Shown: piece by piece, positions 17,583 through 26,042 of the stretch | Layout of the letters: each line of letters begins with the position of its first letter | Numbering within the stretch: position 1 is the stretch's first letter | Assembly (NCBI RefSeq): GCF_014489595.1 | Contig: NZ_CP060790.1 | Coordinates: 434,001-498,000 of the forward strand | Direction of reading: 5' to 3' | DNA from: Paenacidovorax monticola | GTDB taxonomy: Bacteria > Pseudomonadota > Gammaproteobacteria > Burkholderiales > Burkholderiaceae_C | DNA length: 64,000 bases | Made by a program: the position numbers and the translations under genes | Notes under the pieces: model-generated | What the model saw: only the letters and a program-made list of their open reading frames with translations | Told to the model about the DNA's origin: nothing | The model's database searches: none

Positions 17583-19822
17583 TCAGAAGCGCGTTTTCAG
17601 CGTCAGCTGCACCGTGCGGGGTGCGCCGGGCGCGTAGAAGCCACGGTACAGAGTATCCGCGTACAGCTTGTCCTTGAGGTTGAACACGCTCAACTTCAGC
17701 GAGGTTTTCTCGTCGAAGCTGTACTCCGCCATCGCGTCGATCGTGGCAAAGCCGGCTGCCGTCATGTTGCGGGCGCCGTCGGGGTTCTGCTTGCCACGGT
17801 AGGTCAGGCCACCGCCCACGCGCAGCTTGCTGGTGAGGGCGTAGGTGGTCCAGAGGCTGCCGCTGTGCTTGGGCGTGAGGGCCGGGCGGTCGCCCTGCAC
17901 CTGCGCGCCACCGCCGTTGGCTGCGAGCGCGACATTGCTCTTGTCGATCTTGGCGTTGGGAATCCAGGTGTGGTTCCAGAAGACTTCCCAGCCCGGCACG
18001 ATGCGGCCCGCCAGGTTGAACTCCATGCCCGCGGCGTGGCGCTTGCCCGACAGCAGTTCCTGCTGGGCCGCGACGTCGGGGTCGGTGTTGCGTTCGTTGT
18101 ACTTCTCGCTGTAGAAGGCGGCCACGCCCAGCAGCGCGCGGCGCTCGAACAGCTCCCACTTGGCGCCGATCTCGAAGTTGCGGCTCTTCTCGGGGTCGGT
18201 CTTGGCCGCGCGGTTCGTGTTGTTGTTGACGTTGACGCCGAACTGGTAGGTGTCGCCCGAGGTGTTGTACGAGGAGCCGTAGGACACGTAGTAGGAGCTC
18301 AGTTCATCGGGCTGGAAGATGGCGCCGATGCGGGGGCTCCACAGTCCGTCGGAACGCTCGTTGGACAGGCTGCCGTCGACGTTGCGGTAGGAGGCCTTGA
18401 AGCGGTCGTAGCGCAGGCCGCCGACCAGCTTCACCGTGGAGGTCAGCGACATCACGTCCTGCACGTACAGGCCGATGTTCTGTGCCTTGAAGGTGTTGAA
18501 CTGCACGGGCGAGCGGGCATCGGGCACCGAGGTACCGCTGTCGGGGTTGCCGACGATGGTGCCGGGCTGCGTGCCCACGTTCGGGTAGTTGGAGTTGCGC
18601 TTGGCGTCGTCGTGGTAGTAATCGAGGCCGGCGATGAGGTCGTGCTTCTTGCCGCCCAGGTCGAACGAGTTGGTGTAGTCGCTCTGCAACTGGGTCATTT
18701 CGCTCTCGCCGATGCGGCCCTTGGAGGTGCGCGACAACGGGGTGTTGCCGTTGATCTGGCTCAGCGAGGTGATGGGCGAGCTGAAACGGATGACGCTGGC
18801 GAGCAGGTCGCGCTCGTACTGGCCATGGCGCAGGCGGGTCTGCAGTTCGCCGCCATCGTCGAAGCGGTGGATGTGGCCCAGCGTGACGTACTTCGACGAG
18901 GTGTTGAGGTGGTCGCTGTCCAGGCCGTAGTAGTTCTTGGCCGGCAGGGTCGGCGTGATCTTGCCGTTGTTGTTGATCCAGGGGTGGTTGTAGAGCGGGC
19001 GGCCCTTGATGTCGAGGTAGTACAGGCCGACGGAGAACTCGTCGCGCGTGCCGATGCCCCAGGCGAACGTCGGCGCGATGCCGCGCTTGTCCTGCTTGGC
19101 GCCGTGGTTGTCGTATTCCTGCGCCATGGCGTTCAGGCGCAGTGCGGCGTTCTCGCCGGTCACGAAGTTGAAGTCGCCGGTCAGGCGGTGGTACTTGCCC
19201 GTGCCGAGGGTGTAGGCGGCCTCATGCTGGTCGATCAGCAGCGGGGCCTTGTTGACCTGGTTCACGACGCCGCCGGTGGAGCCCTTGCCGAACAGCATGG
19301 ACGCGGAGCCCTTGAGCACTTCCACGCGGTCGTTGTTGAAGGTGTCGCGCTCGATCAGCGGGGCGTCCTTCATGCCGTCGTTGTAGATGTCGCCGGCCTG
19401 GCCGAGCGAGAAGCCGCGCAGGCGCACGTCCTCTTCGCCGGTTTCTCCGGCCTGGAACGTCACGCCGGCGGTCGTGCGCAGCACTTCGCGCAGGTCGTCC
19501 TGGTTGCGGTCGGCCATCAGCTTTTCGGTGAAGATGGTGACCGATTGCGGAATGTCCTTGATGTCCTGTTTGCCCTTGCCGACCGTGGTCTTCTTGATGA
19601 GCAGGGTGTCCTTGCTCTGGATTTCGGCGCTCTCCTTGACGGTCACGGTGCCAAGGGTGGCTTCCGGCGCATTCTGGGCCCAACTGCTCACGGAGGCGGC
19701 CAGCATGAGGGCGCCCAGCGGCAGCAGGGCCTTGCTGTCGGCAACACTGGTGGCGGGAGCAATGGAAGAAGTCTGCGGCTGACGCAGGGGGAACTGTGGC
19801 GCTGAGCGCGTTTCTTTGCCAA
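17583..19822 (-). CDS. TonB-dependent siderophore receptor (Fiu/PiuA-like), frameshifted near its start
   Basis: Outer-membrane 22-strand barrel with plug. KDIPQSVTIFTEKLM and RGFSLGQAGDIYNDG are plug motifs; the C-terminus ends in Phe (VQLTLKTRF). The longest ATG frame starts at 19706 and cuts the signal peptide. A TTG at 19820-19822, preceded by GGAGG at ideal spacing, reads MAKKRAQRHSSP. One extra base in the G-run at 19787-19791 joins it to LRQPQTSSIAPA, SKALLPLGALMLAASVSSWAQ (split here) and the receptor, giving 746 residues. piuC follows. Catecholate uptake is inferred from that neighbour. Confidence 0.88.
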
Positions 19823-19944
19823 TCTGGCCTCCGAATCGGGAAAAAGAGCGGTGCAGGTAGCGCGCGAGGGCGCGCCAGAGCAGGCGAGAGGCAGTGGCTG
19901 GTGAGAACGTGGCTGTGCTTCGTCGGCGGCGGCGGAATGTTACA

Positions 19945-19969
19945 GCAAATGATGCTTGTTCTCATTTGC
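19945..19969. promoter_or_regulatory. Fur-type dyad upstream of the siderophore receptor
   Basis: GCAAATGA, 9 bases, TCATTTGC: perfect 8-bp arms with the AATGA/TCATT spacing of Fur boxes. It is about 125 bases upstream of the TTG start; iron repression of receptor, piuC and the oxidase is likely. Confidence 0.65.
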
Positions 19970-20008
19970 GTTGATGTTTCGCTACCACAGGCGCCTGAAG
20001 CAGGCATG

Positions 20009-20032
20009 AAAAAAGCCGGCGGGTGCCGGCTT
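20009..20032 (-). terminator. Terminator after the SWIB gene
   Basis: Stem AAGCCGGC / GCCGGCTT followed on the minus strand by a run of six T, 24 bases after the SWIB stop. Confidence 0.8.
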
Positions 20033-20055
20033 CTTTCTGCAGAAGGACGAAGACC

Positions 20056-20361
20056 TTACTTGACGTGCTTGCCGATCAGGCCGGCCATCTCGAACATCGA
20101 GACCTGGGCCTTGCCGAACACTTCCTTGAGCTTGGCGTCCGCGTTGATCATGCGCTTGTTCGCGCTGTCCTGCAGCTTGTGGGCCTTGATGTACGTCCAC
20201 AGCTTGCTGATGATCTCGGTGCGGGGCAGCGGGGTTGAGCCCACGACGGCCGCCAGCGCGGGGCTGGGGGTCAGGGGCTTCATGAAGGCTGCATTCGGGG
20301 TGCGCTTCTTCGCGGGAGCCGCGGTCTTGGCTGCGGGGGCCTTCTTTGCTGCAGTTGCCAT
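20056..20361 (-). CDS. SWIB/MDM2-domain protein
   Basis: 101 residues: a Lys/Ala/Pro-rich tail (about 1-25) that could bind DNA, then a SWIB fold (LTPSPALAAVVG, TEIISKLWTYIKAHKLQD, NADAKLKEVFG). SWIB domains are best known from eukaryotic chromatin remodelling; short bacterial versions occur in Chlamydiae, where one is fused to topoisomerase, and in many proteobacteria. A nucleoid-related role is plausible but not shown. It has its own terminator. Confidence 0.88.
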   Translation of the reverse strand: MATAAKKAPAAKTAAPAKKRTPNAAFMKPLTPSPALAAVVGSTPLPRTEIISKLWTYIKAHKLQDSANKRMINADAKLKEVFGKAQVSMFEMAGLIGKHVK

Positions 20362-20507
20362 GTTGGTTTTTCCTTCTTGGGAGTAAGTTTTTCACCAGCG
20401 AAAACTACTTCTCTCCACTGGCAGGCCGATGCTACTGGGAAAAAAACCGCTTTCCAAGCGGCGCACATGCTTTTTTGCCTCGAATTGTTGCGCCTCGGCA
20501 CCGAGGG

Positions 20508-21439
20508 CTAACCCCGATCCGGCCTGCGCCGCGCCAGCAAAATGGTGAGCACGGCCAGCAGGATCACGCCGCAGGCCACCCATTCGCCCTGGGTGACGGC
20601 CTCCCCGCCCAGCGCGCTGCCCAGCAGCAGCGCGATGAGCGGATTGACGAATGCGTAGCTGGAGGCCAGTGCCGGACTGGCGTGCGCCAGCAGGTACATG
20701 TAGGCGCTGAAGGCCACGAGCGAGCCCATGGCCACGAGGTACAGCCAGGCCGCCACGGCCATGGGCGCGGGCGGCCAGGCGGGGCGCTCTCCCAGCCCCA
20801 GCGAGACGGCCATGAGCACGGCGCCGCCGCACAGCATCTCGCTGGCGAAGCCGCTGGCGCCCGGAGCGAGGGGCGTGCGCGTGGTGGACAGCACCGAGCC
20901 GAGCGACCACGCTGCCGTGGCCGCCAGGATGCAGGCCATGCTGGCCGGCGAGGCCGCGAAGCTGGCGCCGCGCACCAGCAGCAGCACGCCCGCCAGGCCC
21001 AGCAGCATGCCCGCCACTTCGCCCCCGAGGGGCAGCGGCCCCAGAGCAGCCCCCAGCCGCAGATCATCATGGGCACGACGGCCACGCAGGCGGCGATGAG
21101 CCCCGAGCCGATGTGCACGCTGGCCGTGGCCGTCAGGCCCATGCCGCCTCCCAGCATCAGCGTGCCGACGATGCCGGCGTGCAGCCATTGCCGCGGCGTC
21201 GGCAAGGCGGGTACCTGTGGCCCGCCGCGCCGGGCGCGCCATAGCACCCAGGCCATGAGCAGCGCCCCGGCTACGAGGAAGCGCGTGCCCATCTGGAAGA
21301 ACGGCGGAAAGCTCGCCAGAGCCACGCGGATCGCGAAGTACGTGGAGCCCCACACCACGTAGCACGCCAGCAGGGCAAGGAGCACCAGGGCCCCCAGCCG
21401 GAGGGTGGAGGCGGGCAGGGAAGCGGACAGGGTGCGCAT
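20508..21439 (-). CDS. EamA/DMT-family exporter, frameshifted in this sequence
   Basis: About ten membrane helices in two EamA repeats. The first part (ACYVVWGSTYFAIRVALASFP to MMICGWGLLWG) and second part (LPLGGEVAGMLLGLAGVLLL to ARRRPDRG) are in different frames. One base added in the C-run at 21039-21042 gives 310 residues, normal for the family. EamA proteins export amino acids and other small metabolites. It is divergent from an Lrp-type regulator, as is common for amino-acid exporters, so Lrp control is likely. Confidence 0.8.
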
Positions 21440-21532
21440 GGCCGGAATGCTATCGGTGCCGTGCATTTCGATCCATGTGCATTGCAAGGTAATTGGCGCT
21501 TGCAGCCTTGCAATCGATGGTTAAATGCGTGG

Positions 21533-22024
21533 ATGGCCGAAGATTTGATGCTCGATGCGCACGACAGCCGCATTCTCATGGAGCTGCAGCAGGATGCCCG
21601 CATCAGCATGGCGGAGCTCGGGCGGCGTGTGCACTTGAGCCAGCCCGCCGTGACCGAGCGCGTGCGCAAGCTGGAGGCGTCGGGCGTCATCCAGGGCTAT
21701 GGCGCGCGCGTGGACTATGCCCGGCTGGGCTACGGCATCCGCGCCATCATCCGGGTCGGCCGTGCCGAATATGCGCGCGTGGTGCAGCTTATCGCGCAGA
21801 CGCCCGAGGTCATCCACGCCTACAACGTGACGGGCGACGACAACTGGGTGCTCGAGATCGCGGTGATCGACGTGAGCCACCTCGATGCGGTGGTCACGAG
21901 CTTCTGCCTGCTCGCGCAGACCTCGACCTGCATCGTGCTCAACGTGCCGCGCGAGAATGCGCCGGTGCTGCCCGCGCGGCGCGACAACATCAAACCTCCC
22001 ATACGGAAAGTGACTGGCACATGA
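21533..22024 (+). CDS. Lrp/AsnC-family transcriptional regulator
   Basis: 163 residues from ATG 21533: winged helix (DSRILMELQQDARI, LSQPAVTERVRKLEASG) and RAM domain (AYNVTGDDNWVLEIAV). It is divergent from the EamA exporter and overlaps the start of the RraA-like gene (ATGA), so it is co-transcribed with that gene. It probably senses an amino acid and controls the exporter. Confidence 0.88.
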   Translation: MAEDLMLDAHDSRILMELQQDARISMAELGRRVHLSQPAVTERVRKLEASGVIQGYGARVDYARLGYGIRAIIRVGRAEYARVVQLIAQTPEVIHAYNVTGDDNWVLEIAVIDVSHLDAVVTSFCLLAQTSTCIVLNVPRENAPVLPARRDNIKPPIRKVTGT

Positions 22025-22530
22025 CGACTGCGGCTACTCCTGCTTCCTTCAGCACCTGCGACTTCTGCGATGAACACAAGGGGGACGACAGCGGCGCGTT
22101 CCGCGTGCTGCCCCCGGTGTTCCACAGCTACGGCGGCGTGGTGGCGTTCCACGGGCCCGTGAGCACCGTCAAGTGCTTCGAGGACAACACCCTGGTGAAG
22201 GCCGCAGTGGAGTCCGCGGGGGAGGGGCGCGTGCTCGTGGTGGATGGCGGCGCCTCGCTGCGCCGCGCGCTCGTGGGCGGCAACCTGGCCGCGGCCGCCG
22301 CCCGCAACGGCTGGGCCGGCCTGGTGGTCAACGGCTGCGTGCGCGACGTGGCCGAGCTGGGGGCGGCGGCCGTGGGCATCCGCGCGCTGGCGCTGGTGCC
22401 GCTGCCCACCGAGCGGCGCGGCGAGGGCCTGAGCGACGGCGCCGTGCAGATCCAGGGCGTGTGGGTGCGCCCTGGCGACTGGCTCTATGCCGATGCCGAC
22501 GGCATCGTGGTGAGCAGCCGTCCGCTATGA
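22021..22530 (+). CDS. RraA-family protein (ribonuclease regulator / HMG aldolase type)
   Basis: 169 residues. RraA fold signatures are VVDGGASLRRALVGGNLAA, NGWAGLVVNGCVRDVAEL (the G-x20-R-D aldolase-like site) and YADADGIVVS. Family members are either inhibitors of RNase E (RraA) or 4-hydroxy-4-methyl-2-oxoglutarate aldolases, and the conserved Arg-Asp is present for the latter. Length and the CDFCDEHKGD N-terminus fit the RraA type better. It starts within the stop of the Lrp gene. Confidence 0.88.
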   Translation: MTTAATPASFSTCDFCDEHKGDDSGAFRVLPPVFHSYGGVVAFHGPVSTVKCFEDNTLVKAAVESAGEGRVLVVDGGASLRRALVGGNLAAAAARNGWAGLVVNGCVRDVAELGAAAVGIRALALVPLPTERRGEGLSDGAVQIQGVWVRPGDWLYADADGIVVSSRPL

Positions 22531-23490
22531 GCCCACGCGCCGGGCCAGGCGCGAGGGCAGGGTGGCCAGCAGCACGCTGGCCAGCGCGATGGCGAAGGCC
22601 ACGAGCTGCATGCCGTTGAGCGACTCGCCCAGCACCAGCACGCCCACCAGCGCGGCGCTCACGGGCAGCAGCACGGTGAAGATGCCGCCCTGTGCCGCAG
22701 GCACGACCTTGAGTCCCGTCATCCACAGCCACACGGTCCACATGCAGGCCGCAAGGGCATAGAACAGCAGCAGCAGCCAGGTGTTCCAGCCCACGGCACC
22801 GAAGTCGAAGCGCAGTGCAAGGTACACGCCCATGGGCGTGGACAGCGCGAAGCCCCAGAGATTGATGAGCGAGGTGATGCGCTTGGGGCCCAGCGTGCCC
22901 GTGAGCTTCTTGCCAATCACGGAGTAGGCGGCCTCGCAGATCACGGCGCCCACGAGCAGCAGGTGCCCGAGCCAGGCGAGGTCCTGGGTGCTTTGGCCAT
23001 CCGGCGCAGTGGCGGCGTGCGCGGATTGCTCTGGTTTCGATAGCGCGAACAGGCCGATGCCGATCACCGCCAGCGCCACCGCGACCCAGGTGCGCGTGGC
23101 GATGCGCTCCTTGAGGAAGAACCAGCTCATCACCGCCACCGCCGCAGGGATGGCCGCCATGATGACGCCGGCCGACACGGCGCTCGTGAGGCTCACGCCC
23201 GAGATCATGCAGATGGTGAATAGGAAGTTGCCCAGGAACGACTCGAGAAACAGCAGCCGCCGTGTCTGCGGAGACAGCGGCGGCTCGTCGGCCGGCTTGC
23301 GCAGCCAGTGCGCCATGGCGATGGCGCCGATGCCAAAGCGCAGCCAGGCCAGCAGGAACACGGGGATAGCTGCCGCCAGCGGCTTGGACAAGGCCACGTA
23401 GCTGCCCACCAGCGACATGCTGAGGGCGAGGCACAGGTATGCGATGGTGCGGCTGGGAGGGTTCACTAGACTCGGTGGCAGTGGATACAA
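22525..23490 (-). CDS. EamA/DMT-family transporter
   Basis: 321 residues, ten predicted helices, two EamA repeats (SMSLVGSYVALSKPLAAAIP; GGIFTVLLPVSAALVGVLVL in the second repeat). The frame is intact. The substrate is unknown. It converges on the RraA gene (6-base overlap of the ends) and is divergent from the GGCT-like gene. Confidence 0.85.
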   Translation of the reverse strand: MYPLPPSLVNPPSRTIAYLCLALSMSLVGSYVALSKPLAAAIPVFLLAWLRFGIGAIAMAHWLRKPADEPPLSPQTRRLLFLESFLGNFLFTICMISGVSLTSAVSAGVIMAAIPAAVAVMSWFFLKERIATRTWVAVALAVIGIGLFALSKPEQSAHAATAPDGQSTQDLAWLGHLLLVGAVICEAAYSVIGKKLTGTLGPKRITSLINLWGFALSTPMGVYLALRFDFGAVGWNTWLLLLFYALAACMWTVWLWMTGLKVVPAAQGGIFTVLLPVSAALVGVLVLGESLNGMQLVAFAIALASVLLATLPSRLARRVGS

Positions 23491-23502
23491 GGATTGCGCA
23501 TC

Positions 23503-23940
23503 ATGCCCGACGAATCGCCCCTACCGGCACCGCAGCGCCATGTCTTCGTGTACGGAACCCTGCGGCGCGGCGGCAGCAATGACATCACGCGGCTGTCTCC
23601 GCCTGCGCGCTTCGTGGGGCGGGCCAGCGTGCCGGGACGCCTGTTCCATCTGGGGGCCTACCCCGGCCTGAGGCTGGGAGGCTGCGAGCCAGTGTGGGGC
23701 GAGGTCTATGCCATCGCGCCCGCGCTGGAGCCCTGCCTCGATGCCATCGAGGGGCTGCTGCCCGAGCCTAACGGCGAGTACGCCAAGCAAGAGGTCGATG
23801 TGCGCGTGGCGGGGCAGGTCCTGCGCTGCCTGGTGTACGAGATCGCGCCCGCGTGGGTGGGGGATGCGCGCCGCATTGCGCACGGAGACTGGCTGCGTGC
23901 GGTGGCCGAGGAGCACGGCTTCTCGCAGGGTGAAAATTGA
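23503..23940 (+). CDS. Gamma-glutamylcyclotransferase-like (AIG2/YtfP) protein
   Basis: 145 residues with the GGCT fold: VFVYGTLRRGGSN at the N-terminus, LGAYPGLRLGG, and EVYAI...LDAIEG with the acidic catalytic residue of the family. The family acts on gamma-glutamyl compounds, but bacterial YtfP-type proteins have no settled substrate. An in-frame ATG at 23494 gives three more residues. Confidence 0.85.
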   Translation: MPDESPLPAPQRHVFVYGTLRRGGSNDITRLSPPARFVGRASVPGRLFHLGAYPGLRLGGCEPVWGEVYAIAPALEPCLDAIEGLLPEPNGEYAKQEVDVRVAGQVLRCLVYEIAPAWVGDARRIAHGDWLRAVAEEHGFSQGEN

Positions 23941-24060
23941 TTTTCACAATGTGGCATTTGTGAATGCTGCACTGCAGAAATATTTCTCAATCTGAGAAAA
24001 TTGATTTCACATTGAAATAATTTACCTATATGGTGTTGATTTCAAAGGGAAAATTTTGTC

Positions 24061-24103
24061 TCTTGTATAAGACATAAGAGCTTGCCTTGGTCTTATAGAA
24101 GAC
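24061..24103. promoter_or_regulatory. Twin TCTT-N4-AAGA operators upstream of aceA
   Basis: TCTTGTATAAGA at 24061 and TCTTATAGAAGA at 24091 are two copies of the same palindrome exactly 30 bases apart, close to three helical turns. They are in the AT-rich leader 67-109 bases ahead of the aceA start. A dimeric repressor or activator binding cooperatively is the obvious reading; the protein is unknown. Confidence 0.5.
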
Positions 24104-24169
24104 TTACAGTTGTCTCCAAGGGCGGCAACTTCCGCCCGGCGTTCTCAACCTACCCGATGGAGTGACCAC

Positions 24170-25501
24170 ATGCCGCAATCCCTGACCGAACAACTGAGCC
24201 GCGAACAACAGATCGCCGCCCTCGAAAAAGACTGGGCCCAGAACCCCCGCTGGAAGGGTGTGAAGCGTGGCTACTCTGCCGCCGACGTGGTGCGCCTGCG
24301 CGGCAGCCTGCAGCCCGAGCACACGCTGGCTAAGCGCGGTGCCGAGAAGCTGTGGGAGAAGATCAACGGCGGCGCCAAGAAGGGCTACGTGAACGCGTTC
24401 GGCGCCATCTCCGCCGGCCAGGCCATGCAGCAGGCCAAGGCAGGCCTGGAGGCCGTGTACCTGTCGGGCTGGCAGGTGGCTGCCGACGGCAACACCAGCG
24501 AAACCATGTACCCCGACCAGTCGCTGTACGCCTACGACTCGGTGCCCACGATGGTCCGCCGCATCAACAACACCTTCAAGCGCGCCGATGAAATCCAGTG
24601 GGGCCGCGGCATCAACCCCGGCGACAAGGAATTCATCGACTACTTCCTGCCCATCGTGGCCGACGCGGAAGCCGGCTTCGGCGGCGTGCTCAACGCCTTC
24701 GAACTCATGAAGAACATGATCGCGGCCGGTGCTGCTGGCGTGCACTTCGAAGACCAGCTGGCCGCCGTGAAGAAGTGCGGCCACATGGGCGGCAAGGTGC
24801 TCGTGCCCACGCAGGAAGCCATCGAGAAGCTGATCGCCGCGCGCTTCGCCGCCGACGTGATGGGCGTGTCCACCATCGTGCTGGCCCGCACCGACGCAGA
24901 GGCCGCCAACCTGATCACCAGCGATCACGACGCCAACGACAAGCCCTTCCTGACCGGCGAGCGCACGCAGGAAGGCTTCTACCGCGTCAAGAACGGCCTG
25001 GAGCAGGCCATCAGCCGTGGCGTGGCCTACGCTCCCTACGCCGACCTGGTGTGGTGCGAAACCGGCGTGCCCGACATCGGCTTCGCCCGCGAATTCGCGC
25101 AGGCCGTGCATGCCGCCTGCCCCGGCAAGCTGCTGTCGTACAACTGCTCGCCCTCGTTCAACTGGAAGAAGAACCTGGACGACAAGCAGATCGCCGCATT
25201 CCAGGACGACCTGTCGGCCCTGGGCTACAAGTACCAGTTCATCACGCTGGCCGGCATCCACGTCAACTGGTTCAACACCTTCCAGTTCGCCCACGCATAC
25301 GCTCGCGGCGAAGGCATGAAGCACTACGTGAACATGGTGCAGGAGCCCGAGTTCGCCGCACGCGAGAAGGGCTACACCTTCGTGTCGCACCAGCAGGAAG
25401 TGGGCGCGGGCTACTTCGACGACGTGACCACCGTGATCCAGGGCGGTTCTTCCAGCGTGAAGGCCCTGACCGGCTCCACCGAAGAAGAGCAGTTCCACTG
25501 A
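24170..25501 (+). CDS. aceA: Isocitrate lyase
   Basis: 443 residues. It splits isocitrate into glyoxylate and succinate, the first step of the glyoxylate shunt used during growth on acetate and fatty acids. The catalytic KKCGHMGGK loop is present (Cys203), as are [19 protein letters not shown] (substrate/Mg site) and the SPSFNWK loop, complete to a normal C-terminus. GGAG precedes ATG 24170; the longer frame from 24110 is not needed. It is monocistronic, with operators before and a strong terminator after. Confidence 0.97.
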   Translation: MPQSLTEQLSREQQIAALEKDWAQNPRWKGVKRGYSAADVVRLRGSLQPEHTLAKRGAEKLWEKINGGAKKGYVNAFGAISAGQAMQQAKAGLEAVYLSGWQVAADGNTSETMYPDQSLYAYDSVPTMVRRINNTFKRADEIQWGRGINPGDKEFIDYFLPIVADAEAGFGGVLNAFELMKNMIAAGAAGVHFEDQLAAVKKCGHMGGKVLVPTQEAIEKLIAARFAADVMGVSTIVLARTDAEAANLITSDHDANDKPFLTGERTQEGFYRVKNGLEQAISRGVAYAPYADLVWCETGVPDIGFAREFAQAVHAACPGKLLSYNCSPSFNWKKNLDDKQIAAFQDDLSALGYKYQFITLAGIHVNWFNTFQFAHAYARGEGMKHYVNMVQEPEFAAREKGYTFVSHQQEVGAGYFDDVTTVIQGGSSSVKALTGSTEEEQFH

Positions 25502-25540
25502 TCTCCGGGGCGCCTGCAAAGGCGCCTGGGCGTTGCACGG

Positions 25541-25572
25541 AAAGCCACCCCGCGGGGTGGCTTTCTTTCTTT
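25541..25572 (+). terminator. Rho-independent terminator of aceA
   Basis: 11-bp stem AAAGCCACCCC / GGGGTGGCTTT followed by CTTTCTTT, 40 bases after the stop. Confidence 0.9.
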
Positions 25573-25655
25573 GGGCATTGGAGCCCGGTGGTCCCGTTGG
25601 CTGCGTGGCGGTGACGCCGGGCGGATGCCGGCGATGGTTTCATTACCATTGCCGC

Positions 25656-26033
25656 ATGAACACGAAAACCGACACCCCCAACCAAGACATTCAGCGCATC
25701 GGCATGGCGGCCCGCTACAGCGAAGCCGCGATTTTCAATGGCATCGTGTACCTAGCCGGCATGGTGCCGGAGCGGGGAGACACCGATATCCGGGGCCAGA
25801 CCGAGGACGTTCTGGCACAGGTGGAGCAGCGCCTGAAAGAGGCCGGAAGCGACAAGTCGCGCATTCTGCGCACGCAGATCTACCTGACCGACATCCGCGA
25901 GATCGGTGCCATGAACGAAGTGTGGGATGCCTGGGTCGTTCCTGGCTCGGCACCCCCGCGCGCCACGGTGCAGGCGCCTTTGGCCGATCCAGGCTATCGC
26001 ATCGAGATAGTGGTGACTGCCGCGCAGGCTTGA
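25656..26033 (+). CDS. RidA-family protein
   Basis: 125 residues in the YjgF/YER057c/UK114 fold (IFNGIVYLAGMVPE, ILRTQIYLTDIREI, PPRATVQAPL, YRIEIVVTAA). RidA hydrolyses reactive enamine/imine intermediates; the Arg of PRATVQ, the key residue in active RidA, is present. The N-terminal extension of about 15 residues and divergence from the core suggest a paralogue group, so the exact substrate is open. Confidence 0.9.
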   Translation: MNTKTDTPNQDIQRIGMAARYSEAAIFNGIVYLAGMVPERGDTDIRGQTEDVLAQVEQRLKEAGSDKSRILRTQIYLTDIREIGAMNEVWDAWVVPGSAPPRATVQAPLADPGYRIEIVVTAAQA

Positions 26034-26042
26034 GTACGCCGG

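Noticed and set aside
17121..19805. 894-codon plus-strand open frame opposite the siderophore receptor
   Set aside because: Val/Ala/Gly-rich antisense of the receptor and piuC; no start signal and no recognisable domain.
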